Shown here: positions 22,107 to 33,500 of the stretch, piece after piece
Position numbering within the stretch: the stretch's first letter is position 1
Layout: the number at the start of each line of letters is the position of its first letter
Source: Viola odorata
Lineage: Eukaryota > Streptophyta > Magnoliopsida > Malpighiales > Violaceae
Reading direction: 5' to 3'
NCBI GenBank assembly: GCA_963691705.1
Contig: OY829544.1
Location: 4,471,501 to 4,535,500 of the forward strand
DNA length: 64,000 nt
The notes under the pieces: model-generated
What the model was told of the DNA's origin: nothing
The model's database searches: none
The model's input: only the letters and a program-made list of their open reading frames with translations
Position numbers and translations under genes: made by a program

Positions 22107-22135
22107 ACATTAATCATCATTGTTGGTGACCCATA

Positions 22136-23769
22136 GATTTTTGGATTTTTGGTGAGAAATGAGTCGATGTTGGTGTTTATAGGTTAAGTGCGCTAAAGTT
22201 ATCTTCATGTAAGCACTCTAACAATCAAGTTAGTTTTAGAAAGAGGATCGTTAAAACTATCATCAATATTAGAAATGAAACAATGCTATAAGTTAGTTGC
22301 TTCAGCGTTTACACTTTGATAATTGAATTAGTTTCTCGAATAACAATGATAAAATCTCAGTAAAATGTTTGGAAAAGAAAGATGAAGCCCTGCCCCATTT
22401 TATTATTTAAACTGAAATTGTATATGAAGAAGCAGGGCATGGGTTTATCGATGAACAATACAAATCAGAAATATTTCAAAGGAATTGTTGATGCATAATG
22501 ATTCGTAGATTTGGATCCGACTAAATCTTATCATGGTAAGTTGGTACTCGAGAATAAAACATGTTCTTGTTGCAGTTGTTGGTGTCGGTGGTCTATATAT
22601 GTATACATGAGAAAAGAAACAAGTTACTTGTTCTAGTGTAAAAGGTTGAATGTTGTTGGTGCTAATAAAGGAAAACTCTTTGACTCCGGCTTGGTGATAT
22701 ATCCGGCCGTCCGAGAATGGACATGACGACAACTATACTATTCCGGGAACAAGTTCAAATGTTAAATCTTGCATTACTCAATTAGGTGAGTATCCGATGG
22801 GACTTCCCACCTTAATTTGAAAGCTACACGCCGCCTTCCCTCGTGCCTACTATAACCATGGTAGTGCAAGCTTTATTAGTTGTTACCATAATTTTAAAAC
22901 CGGACTGACCTTTAAATTGACAACCTAGCTGATTCGGTTTGATAATTATTGGTCAAATAAGGATAACCGGATAGTTGAACCAGCCGACCCAACAGGTTCT
23001 TTACTTTTTTTTCTTACTTTTTAAGTTTTTTATTTTATTTTTAGTAAATAAATATAAAATTTTATATTCTATTAAACCAACAATCAAATTCATTTGAACT
23101 GAATTGAACTACTGATTTAAAATCTTGAATAATTTGATATTTATTTCGATTCTAATAATTTTGGTTGTGATCATCGGAATTATTTTCCAATAAGCTGAAT
23201 GTATCCCCAAGTTAGTTAGTAGGAAAGAAATCAAGTGAAACATAAAAGGATTGGATTAGAAATTTGGAATATGCTTTAAAAAAATTCTAATGAGTTGTTG
23301 ATAACCTATGAATTTTTTTGAATCAAAACATACAGCTGATTGCAATGTAATCCATCTTATGATCAAGATTCAGAGGGTGTGGGTGCATCGATGTTGCAAC
23401 CTCAACTTTTATTCTTTTTTTCTTTTTAGAAAGTCTGTCGAATGAAATCCTCTCTAGTAGTGGAACGAGAATGAGATGTTTGGACCAGAGGAAAAAAGAA
23501 GAATGGGATTATTGTCCTTTCCATCCTCTAATTATATGAAAGGACAATTCGTTAGGTCAAACATTTCAAATGATAAAAGAGGTCGCGTTAAGATTAATAT
23601 CAAGGTTAAGTATAGACTGTTTTGTTTATAATATATATTTATTCAATTTAATTTGATCTCTATAATATAATCGTATGCTTTTATGATTTTACACTTTATC
23701 TATATTGGTGTCACTTTTTATGATGTAAAAGTAAGGTTCACACGTCAGATCTCGCAACCCAGCAACATG
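22136..23769. other. Spacer with no recognised gene
   Basis: A short block at 22890-23010 (AAAACCGGACTGACC and other CCGG-containing words) resembles the start of the repeat at 50225-50745. Otherwise AT-rich, with no coding signal. Confidence 0.5.
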
Positions 23770-23774
23770 AATGC

Positions 23775-24146
23775 TATTGTAAAATTGAAGTATTACAAAA
23801 GTTATTGTTGTAAAATTGAGGAGAGCACTTACTTCTTACATAACTTTCAAATAATTCTCTCCTCTTCAACTACCCACTCCACCAACACACATCTCCTCTA
23901 AAATAGTTCTACCAATACACGTCCATCTCCTATAACCTCCACATCCCTTTCTTATTTTTCCATAACAACAAACTGTTATAAAAGAGAGTCTTTTCTTTCT
24001 TGGAAGATGATTAAATGATGATTGGTTCTTGCTGTTCTGGTCCTGACTTCGTGTCAGAAGAGATCATTTTATCCTGGGGGAATAAATTCCTTTAGGAGAG
24101 CGTTTTTCGCGACTCTATCTTTGTTTATTCTCAAAATTTTCCAACA
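23775..24146 (+). repeat. 5' LTR of the decayed copia element
   Basis: Begins TATTGTAAAATTGAAG (the TG has become TA) and ends CCAACA. A TATA-like TTATAAAAGAGAG lies near 23976. Confidence 0.85.
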
Positions 24147-24234
24147 ATCTAAAGAAATTTATCGTAATTATTGAAAGTTTAGAAAACACCAAAAATAACA
24201 CTTGCCATTTTGAAGTAGCTTTGGCTTCACCTTC

Positions 24235-24500
24235 GCCAAGAAAAAAGCCCACAACTAAAGTTGCTTTTGTCCAACCATCGTCCCTTAGATTCCCTTCTTC
24301 CACCCCAATTTTCGGTGCCCAACGCATAATCAGCATCGTCGTTGATCTCAGCGATGAGAGTGCTTTCGTTTTCAAGTGGGTCGTCTAGAACTACCTCCGA
24401 CCCAGCGACACCGTCATCTTACTCCACGTCCGCCCCATCTGCGATGACATCATGGCGGTTGACTGGGTCGCGGATGATGTCAACGGGGCGTTGACGCCTC
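24235..24500 (+). pseudogene. Captured universal stress protein (USP) gene fragment
   Basis: On the + strand the conserved start of a plant USP-A-like protein is readable: GAQRIISIVVDLSDESAF, then KWVV, an in-frame TAG, NYLRPSDTVILLHVRP, and a degraded ADW-like end near 24470. The Pro/Ser-rich segment before it (SPRKKPTTK) resembles the N-terminal extension of these proteins. USPs are small nucleotide-binding proteins with a Rossmann-like fold. Only the first beta-alpha-beta part is present, and the following 24500-24670 open sequence matches nothing I recognise. It lies between the two LTRs of a copia element, so capture by the element is the best explanation. Confidence 0.75.
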
Positions 24501-25177
24501 CTCTCAGGTCTATATTACAAGTGACATTTTTGAAATTGAAGGAGAACGTTGGGGCTGAAGCGAAAGAAGTAATTTTCGGTGTGATTAAGGAGAGTAAAGG
24601 GAGATTTCAAGGGATTGATCAGACCAGCTGCGAAAGAAAAGGATATGCTCTTGGGCTGATGCATTAAAATGTATTAAACGAAGAAGGGCGTACGGATTTG
24701 CTAGTGTTCTTGACGCTAGTCACTTGTGGTTAAACCATCAATTCCATTAACTATTCTAGATAAGTTATTTTCTATTATGCTAATTAAATATCCTAATATG
24801 CTAAATAGTCTAGTTTATTCTTATCAGTAATGACAGGTCTTACATGGAGACAAATGAAACTTACTGTCTTAAACTCTATTCCTATCTCTTACACTTGTCT
24901 TTTTACTGTTTCTGAATTTTAATATCTAACATCAGCTAGACCCTAGAAGTCATTAATTTGAGATTTGGTTGTGTTTCCAGGAGTTGTCCTTGGGCTTAGG
25001 CATAAGACAATGACATGGATGTTATACCTGCAAATGATTAAGCTAGTTTATGATGTACAAGTTTAAATATCTCTACTGCCACTTCCCAGATGAGTTCTCT
25101 GCCTCTTACACAGTTTATGGATTTAATTTATTAGAAAATGCATAGTGTGTTTGAGATGTTGCTTCATTTAACGTTCG

Positions 25178-26425
25178 GTGCAAGTACTGTGTTATTGTTC
25201 TGTGATGCATAATGAAGCTTTTGATATGTTTTCAAAATATAAAGCTGAACTAGAAAACCAACTAAATAAGAAAATTAAAAGAGTTATATCAGATAGAGGT
25301 GGTGAGTATATAATCTTTAATGATTTTTGTGAGAAAGAAGAAATTATACATGAAGTAACTCCTTCTCATTCACCCGAATCAAATGGTGTAGCAGAACGGA
25401 AAAATATGATACCTTATAAGAAAACTGGTAAGACACCTTATGAATTATGGAAAAGGTATTCACCTAATTTGAAATATTTAAAAGTTTAGGGGTGTCTTGC
25501 TAAAGTTTTACTTCTGGATCCTAAGAAAAGAAAAATTGGTGCTAAAACTTCTGATTGCATGTTTATTGGTTATGCTGAACATAGTGCTGCATATAGATTT
25601 CTTGTATTGAAATGTGATGTGCTTGATATTCTACATATAGATTTCTTGCATGTTTAAGTATGGACATTTCGATACCACTCTTGTGAGTACTCTTTATGAT
25701 GCTAATACCCAATAAAAGAAAAATAAAGAGGAGCTTGTAGCTCAAAGTGAGTATGCACAGATAATTGGGAGTTTATTGTATTTGATGAATTCCTCTCGAC
25801 CAGACATAGCATATGTTGTGTGCAGGTTGAGTAGATGTACACATAATCCTAACCAGGAGCATTGGGCTGCAATAGACAGACTAATAAAATATTTGAGAGG
25901 TACCATGAGCTATGATATCTTGTATAATGGATTTCCCGTTGTATTAGAAGGATACAATGACCCTAATTGGATCTCAGATTCTGATGAGATCAAATCCACT
26001 AGTGGATATGTATTCACCCTTGCTGGTGGTGCAATATCTTGAAAATCAGCCAAACAAACGATCATCGCGAGATCAACTATAGAGTCAGAGTTTATAGCTC
26101 TAGAGTTGGCTGGTAGTGAAGTTGAGTGGCTAAGAAACTTCTTGGCAAATATTTTATTGGGAATAAAACAAACACCTTCTGTGTCTATGCATTGTGATTG
26201 CTAAGCGGCAATAGCCATTGCTAAAAATAAAGCTTACAATGGTAAAAATAGACACATTCGATTGAGGCATAATATGATTAAGAAGTTGCAGAAAGATGGA
26301 ATTATTTCCATAGATTATGTGAAGTTAGAAGTGAATTTAGCAGATCCTCTAACTAAGCCTCTGAGTAAAAAATTAATTGAAGAAACATCCAGAGGAATGA
26401 GACTTAAAGCTATATTAAGAAATTA
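25178..26425 (+). pseudogene. Copia pol remnant: integrase, RT end and RNase H
   Basis: The first part (25178-25489) carries the integrase core: SDRGGEYIIFNDFCEK, then SPESNGVAERKN, then GKTPYELW. After a stop, 25500-25600 continues with LDPKKRKIGAKTSDCMFIGY. The RT catalytic region is deleted. A later frame (25776-26042) gives the RT/RNase H linker (LMNSSRPDIAYVVCRLSR) and SDEIKSTSGYVFTLAGGAIS; 26050-26425 continues as the RNase H end (ESEFIALE, then HIRLRHN) with several stops. Order matches Ty1-copia pol. Not functional. Confidence 0.85.
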
Positions 26426-26974
26426 ACAGTGATGGGAACCAAACCTTTGTGATTGGAGATCCCATGAAGAAGGATCATATGGGTAATAACAAGTCACTTG
26501 TTAATTCTGCTAACACAAAATTGATTGTCCCTCCTATGGTATGAGAAGTGTTAGACTGCATTGATTGAGAGGATGAGTTTTGAACTCTTAATGATTTCAT
26601 ATCCCTTATGGGTGATGTATTGATTACGGGTACACTTGATGAAATCACTTATATGAATGTGGAGTGGGGCCGCTCCTATGAGATTGTGGCATAATCTCTA
26701 GAGCATTCATTAACATCCAGGCACGCGCATGGCCAAAACGCGCACAACCGCGTTAACAGCAAGAATTGTGGGGGTACAACATGATAAATAAATTCCCTAC
26801 CTTGCAAACGAGCTAATGGTTCATAGAAGTTTTAAACTTCACCATTATTTCTGTAAGGATAAAATTTATTTATCTAGGTCTGGTTCATAATCCAAAAAAC
26901 ACAAAATTCGAAAAGTTATACTCTATATATTAACCAGTAATTTCTACCTTCAACTTTTGTAATATGTGGGGGAT

Positions 26975-27348
26975 TGTTGTAAAATTGACGTATTACAAAG
27001 GTTATTGTTGTAAAATTGAGGAGAACACTTACTTCTTACCTAACTTTCAAGTAATTCTCTCCTCTTCAACTACCCACTCCACCAACACACGTCTCCTCTA
27101 AAATAGCTTCACCAACACACGTCTATCTCCTATAACCTCCACATCCCTTTCTTATTTTTCCATAACAACAAACTGTTATAAAAGAGAGAGCCTTTTCTTT
27201 CCTGCAAGATGATTAGATGATGATTGGTTCTTACTGTTCTGGTCCTGACTTCGTGTCAGAAGAGATCGTTTTATCCTGGGGGAATAAATTCTTTTATAAC
27301 AGTATTTTTCGCGACTCGATCTTTGTTTATTCTCAAAATTTTCCAACA
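26975..27348 (+). repeat. 3' LTR of the decayed copia element
   Basis: Begins TGTTGTAAAATTGACG and ends CCAACA. Clearly homologous throughout to 23775-24146, with scattered substitutions and small indels. Confidence 0.9.
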
Positions 27349-27353
27349 AATGT

Positions 27354-30200
27354 CACGCAACATGTTACTGACTCGTCATCATCCTTAATCGATTGTAAAT
27401 CATAAAAGGATTAAATTAATCCTTTCATACCTACTAATTGTTGTACTTGAGATGCATTTCTCTCAGCTTCTATAAAAGATATTATATGAACTGGATTAAA
27501 GGAGTCTGTCGTCCTAAAATTTCAGTTCATTTTTTGTCGCAAATATTCACTTGTAGCATGCCACATTTCAATGGATTGGCACAATAGGGAGCAAAAACGT
27601 CATTAAATAAAAAAATAAAAATAGAGAGGAAAAGAAAAGATTGGTAAAGTAAGGATTCAAATACTACCTCCGGTTCCAAACAAACGTCGTTTTAGGATTT
27701 GCTTTTACTATAACTTTTACTTGTATTTTTAGTGTTAAACCTACTGAATATTGGGATGGAAGGAAGTCATTTGTTTGGAACCAGAAGAGCATTAAGGAAA
27801 GGTTAAATGTGTTTTTGGGTTGTTTGAATTTGAATATTTTTGCCTCTTACATAAAAAGGTTCATCCTCACTTTGCTTTTTGCACTTTTCCGGAGTTCTTT
27901 CATGAGCTCCAATCACTACAGCCTTTCCTTTTTTACGCTTTTTAAAGCTTCTTTTTGCAATTTTATTTGTTTATGGAAATCGCAGACGGACATCTAGTCA
28001 AGTTGCGTAAAGATTTAAGCAAAACAACATTCAAAATTAGTACTGCTACACTCATTTTCTCTCTCTCTCTTTTAATGCATAAGATAGAATGTGAAAAAGA
28101 GAAAATGAGCTAAATAAAATAATATGCAAATTCTATAATGGAAAAGGATTTTAAAAAAAAAACGAGCTTAAACTTAAATGAGACAATGTCGTTCTATAGA
28201 TAAAAATCGATGATTTTTATTACTCCAATAAATAATAGCAAAATCAATGATTCAGTAAGACGAGTATGAAGATGACGGTGAACAACCCGGTGCACAAGGT
28301 TTAGTGGCCATAAATACGTATATAACAGTAAATCTTTGGGTTGTACTTGAAGTTGGTGGACCTTTAGCTTAGTACGTGTAGTGTGGCTTTGTACTTAGTT
28401 GGAAGGCAAACAAGAAAGTATAGTGAATTTAAAGGTCAAACAAGAAATTGTTGGGTTTTACCCGAGTGAGCTTTAGTTGTGAGCTTGTGGTATTTTATTC
28501 AAAAAGGATATGTTGGTATGGTAAATCAAAGTTCTACATCAGGTAGATAAAGAAATACGAGCCAAATAAAATAAATATCATATTTTCTAATAAAATAAAA
28601 TATTTTGAGAAAATAGTACGAGTTTGGATTTAAAACATGCAATATCATTAGGTCAACTATAAATTTGACTTTTAACTATAGACGGCGGTGCATTTCTTAT
28701 AAATAAGATAATCGCTTGTAATCAACATAACTTCAATTGTATAAGAGTGGAGCTCAAAAAAACACTTTTACTATTTTTTATTTTATTTTCTTATAATCAT
28801 TTCGTAGTCACTTATTTAAATAAATAAAAAAAAGAACCTAAAAATGAGAGATATCATAACTAATTATTTGTTCTACTTGATAAAAATGATCAGTAAAAAT
28901 ATATCACATGCGCGGACGTGTGAAGGTGCCTAAATTACTTAATATCAAAAAACTATAAACAAGAACGCATCTTTTAAGTCTGTGTAAGAAACAACAAAGA
29001 ACATCCTAAGTCCAAGTCCCACCATCGATCAATCATTTTTCTTCTCCTTGGCCTCCAACTCAAATATCCTGAAGACCCATGCAAATCATGTCACTTTGGG
29101 GGCAAAAACTGTTTCCTCTTTGACCTAACAGTGACACTAATAGTCAAAGTTCCAATGCTAACACTAACAGTGCCCTAGACGCAAAATGTATATTGTACAC
29201 AAGATCTGAATCCCCAATGCTTAAAGACATTGGCTAGAGGATCTTCAGGTGAGGGCAAATCATTGCCTCCCTGAGGCTCTCAACCGCCTCCAACTTGTTT
29301 GCTGTGTAGAGTTGTTGCTCCTTCAAAGTGTCAATTGCAGCTGTGGCTTCCTTTTTCCAGACTTCAAATTCACCGATGCAATTAAGCGGTCCTCCTCATC
29401 GGAATCTAGAGCTAAATCATATTATGGAATTGTTAATGCATCAATCATAAGGTCTCAATCAACAATTATGCCTTTTTTTTCTAAATAAATAAATTGTAGG
29501 TGATATTTATGTCAAATCGAATAAGTTGTGTGTTCTTCTATTGGTTTAAAGTACCCTTGATTTCTCTCCTACTTATAATTAGGTTCCCGAATGTGCAAAT
29601 TAAACTTTTTAGGACGGCAAAGATAAACTTTAAAAAATAAGTAAAAGAGGTGAGTTTCAAATAGAGTCTCTACTGTTGGTAGTTTCCTTATTTGCTTATG
29701 TTTTATCCGACCGATAAAATGGGGATAATTAGATACTCAATTTGGTTTTGACCTTGAAACTGATTTTAGATTGAACCAAACCGAGAACCGACCTCGGTTT
29801 TATGGCCCAACCAGTAGTTTTTCTTTTTGTTTTTCTTCAAATTTTAAATAAGTATAACTTTTGATCTACCTGTTAAATCCATCTCAAGTTTTATAAAAAT
29901 ATTTTTAACGTAATTGAGAAAACATTTACTATTCGGATCGAGAAAAATACTTTTTCAAGAAACCTAAAAAGTAGGTCTGAATAAGTATTTCTTTTTTCTA
30001 TTTTTTATTTATTTTAAATTAAAAACAAAATTTTCCTAATTTTTCTTAATTTTGAGGTTATAAATTGCATCACTAGGTTAATGAAATGTCAAATGATTTT
30101 TTATCTTCTAATAATCAACACATAGTACGAGGGTATTAAGTACGAGGGTATTAAGCCAAAAAAATTGATTAATCAAACAGTTGACCGTTGGAAGTAAAGA
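27354..30200. other. Spacer upstream of the kinesin gene
   Basis: AT-rich with no recognised gene apart from a possible old fragment at 29235-29440. A CT-rich run lies at 28055-28070. Confidence 0.5.
29235..29440 (-). pseudogene. Possible decayed coding fragment, unidentified
   Basis: On the - strand two adjacent frames look protein-like: DSDEEDRLIASV, then, one frame over, EFEVWKKEATAAIDTLKEQQ followed by ANKLEAVESLREAM and a stop at about 29235. The composition is that of a charged helical or coiled-coil protein, and the frame change suggests a pseudogene. I do not recognise the parent. Confidence 0.35.
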
Positions 30201-30539
30201 GCGTCGTCAACTTCAGCACGTATTCTTCCACGTCGTATTAAAGGCACCGCCATCTCATCACACCGATAAATACGATCACGCCCTCACTTCCCTCTTAAAT
30301 AAATCAAACACCACTTAGGGGCATCATCGTCATTCCACTTCCTCCATCCTCCCTCTAAAAATGAAACCACCTCACACGATCTTTCTCCAGTACTCTTCGA
30401 AAATACGCACGCACTCTCTCCTTCCTTCTTCTCACTACAGTCTCTTTCACGCATTCATCATTTCAACAAACCAAAACAAGAAATAAAGCTCTCATCACAT
30501 TCTCTCTGTCCTCCTCCTCTTCGTCCTTATAAAACTGAA

Positions 30540-33500
30540 ATGGCCACCGGAGGTGTTAACAGTTACCGGAATGGCAGCCACGGACGAGCCTCCCTCAACT
30601 CCACCATCAACAGTAACAAGTCCTTCAAATCCAAGTCTTTATCCGGGTCGGGGCTCCGGAAAAGCGCTCCCGGTTCTCTCGGAGCTTGTAAAGATGATGC
30701 TGGTGGTTAGTTGTTGTGTTTAGTTTTGGCTTCTGATGTGGTTGAGATGGTTTCGGGTAACGTGTTAGTTACAGTTTGTTTGTTTGCTTGATGTTGTGAT
30801 TAGTTCCTGGGAGAGTTCGAGTAGTGGTTAGATTGCGGCCGCGTAACGCGGAGGAAATGGTGGCTGATGCTGATTTCGCTGATTGTGTTGAGTTACAGCC
30901 CGAGGTATTTTTTTTATTTACTACTATCTTTTAGCTTACTTGTAATACTTCTCCGCCTATTTTAATTTCTGTGTACTAAATGGCGGTTTTAGATGAAGAG
31001 ATTGAAATTGAGGAAGAACAATTGGGATGCGGATACGTATGAGTTTGACGAAGTGTTGACTGAGTTTGCGTCACAAAAGCGTGTTTACGAGGTTGTTGCA
31101 AAGCCTGTTGTTGAGGTAATTTGGTTTTATTATGTTTCTATTGATACTGATAAAAATTATGAGAACTGTGCTCCAGGGAGGGTAATCTGTTGAGCTCATG
31201 TAATTAAGAATGGGATTCAGAATGTAATCCGAGACATCATTGTTTGTTTTCACTATTCTAATTCTGTATTTAATTTGTGGATGCAGAGTGTTTTGGATGG
31301 ATACAATGGAACGATCATGGCATATGGACAAACTGGTACTGGTAAAACATATACTCTTGGACGACTTGGAGAGGAAGATTCAGCTGCTCGTGGAATAATG
31401 GTGCGGGCTATGGAGGACATATTAGCGGATGTTTCCTTCGACACTGATTCTATCTCAGTTTCCTATTTGCAGGTTGTTCACTTCCAAAATAGTCTTAACT
31501 TTTTTCTGATAATGAATTAGTACTTCATTTTCTGGTTACTTGAAAATTCAGCTATTCTTTTTGGCTTTAATAGATCTAAAACGTGTTTTACGCTATGTTA
31601 TACTGAACCCTTTAAGGCTTTACCAAGCCATCAGAACTCTATTTAATATTCTTGTTTTTTTAAAATGGAGCAGCTGTATATGGAGACTATACAGGACCTG
31701 CTTGATCCTGCTAACGATAACATTTCTATCGTGGAAGAACCCAAAACTGGAGACGTTTCAGTACCTGGTGCTAGCTTAGTAGAAATAAGGGATCAACAAA
31801 GTTTTATGGAGCTACTGCGATTAGGAGAAGCACACCGCTTTGCTGCAAATACTAAATTGAATACTGAATCTTCTCGTAGTCATGCTATTCTCATGGTGAA
31901 TCAATTCACTTTTCAGTTTTTTACATTTTGAACTGTTTTTTGTTTCACTTTTTATTACCCTGTTGATTTTGAAGCTGCAATTGTCAAATTTTTGAGAGTA
32001 ATGGGCATCTGGAATTTAATAGGTTCATGTAAGGAGGTCTGTCAAGGGACATGATTCTGCTCATTCAAAAGAAAATGGTACCAACTCCAACACGATCAAA
32101 AGTCTGAAGCCTCCACTTGTCAGGAAAGGCAAGCTAGTTGTTGTAGATCTTGCTGGTTCAGAGCGTATTGATAAGTCAGGTGCGTGCATGCAGAGCTGGG
32201 ATACTGTTGAAAGTGTTGCCCTCTTGACATTCTATTTACGTTTCATTTATGTTTTCTCTTGTTTCATTATGTGAAATCTTTCCATCTGTATGAGAAATTT
32301 GATTAGTTCTCTCATCTTGATCAAACAGTCTATTGTCCGGGCGTACTCTTGCTCCAGTTTCTTGTATTGTGAGCAACTGCACTATATGTTTCCTTGTGAA
32401 CTGTAAATAATGAATTGTTAGATAGCCTGATCGGTTGATGTTGTTTAGTTAAAAGAGGCATAAAAGCCACTTTGGCTAATTTTTCCATTCTGGATCCTTT
32501 TCCTGCTGAAAGTATGTTTGCATAGTATTTTCCCTTGTAATTCCAGAAAATGAATGACTGCATGCTAACCTTATCCACACACATTGTATTTTGAATTAAA
32601 GGGGAAAAGTCCCATCCATTATTTATTGAGTTTCAAGCTATCTTTGACATTTGGAATTTGTTTCATCATCCATTATTTGTCAGGGAGTGAGGGGCATACA
32701 CTAGAGGAAGCCAAATCCATTAATCTCTCCTTAAGTGCACTAGGGAAGTGCATTAATGCATTGGCTGAAAACAGCGCACATGTCCCAGTTCGTGATTCGA
32801 AGCTTACTAGATTGCTTCGGGATTCATTTGGAGGTAATTATAACTATGTTTCTCCTGATTGCTTGTGGGCATTTGACCTTTGTTCTTTTATACTTTCTTG
32901 GCTTATCCAAAGTGCTAGAATAATGTTGATTGGACTACAGCCAATTAGGTTTCATATTATTTCCACTTAAAAAAATTGGGAGAGAGTGGGACACAATCCC
33001 TGCAAGCTACAATGATGCTAGCAGAATCTCATAGACAGAATGTTGTTTCCCTCCTTTCTTGAATGTTTCAAACAATTTGTACTGAGCAAATCTTGTCCAG
33101 TACTACGCTTCCTTTATGTGTCATTTGAATTAGCTTCATACATGTTTGCCTGACTTTCTGAATGCTAATAGGCACAGCTAGAACTTCACTGGTTATCACT
33201 ATTGGTCCATCTCCGCGGCATCGAGGAGAGACAGCAAGTACTATAATGTTTGGACAGAGGGTGCGTAGAATGCTTGCTGGGATTTTCTTTTTATTTTTGT
33301 TAGGATTTTAATAACTCACTGGTCCAGTAAGGACAACTTCATTTGAATACTTCAGCTGTAATATACTGAATTGTCGATGCCTTCACATCCTGTGGATAAT
33401 CATGATAATATTGTTGGCAATGGTAAATAACTATATGTCAATAATATGAATCCAACTCATACATAGTGAAGGAATGGATACCTTGCCTTCTCATTGTTTA

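Larger units (their letters stand above)
13704..22133. mobile_element. Palindromic TA-flanked (AT)n site carrying the endogenous virus
   Basis: On the left, TGGGTCACCAACAATGATG and the following TTAATGTTGAT run into (AT)n at 13733-13815. On the right, (AT)n at 22072-22104 is followed by the exact reverse complement, ending TGTTGGTGACCCA at 22133. A TA dinucleotide lies outside each end (13702-13703 and 22134-22135) and similarity then stops. The simplest reading is a TA-duplicating MITE or hairpin with 30-base arms around an (AT)n core, into which viral DNA was inserted. An inverted duplication made during integration is the alternative. Confidence 0.65.
23775..27348 (+). mobile_element. Decayed Ty1-copia LTR element with captured host gene fragment
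   Basis: Two LTRs of 372 and 374 bases (23775-24146 and 26975-27348), both ending CCAACA, flank an internal region. Flanking words AATGC (23770-23774) and AATGT (27349-27353) match at 4 of 5 positions. A polypurine tract (GTGGGGGAT) precedes the 3' LTR. The interior lacks a recognisable primer site and gag; instead it holds a universal-stress-protein fragment (about 24235-24500) and, further on, broken copia integrase, RT and RNase H pieces (25178-26425). LTRs differ by many substitutions, so the element is old. Non-autonomous. Confidence 0.85.

Noticed and set aside
22072..22120. Start of the 366-codon RT frame as a real viral N-terminus (Ile-Tyr repeat)
   Set aside because: It is the (AT)n tract and host flank read in frame; the viral sequence begins near 22071.
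24115..24375. - strand 86-codon frame near the captured USP fragment
   Set aside because: Antisense of the USP-like + strand sequence, which has a clear family match.
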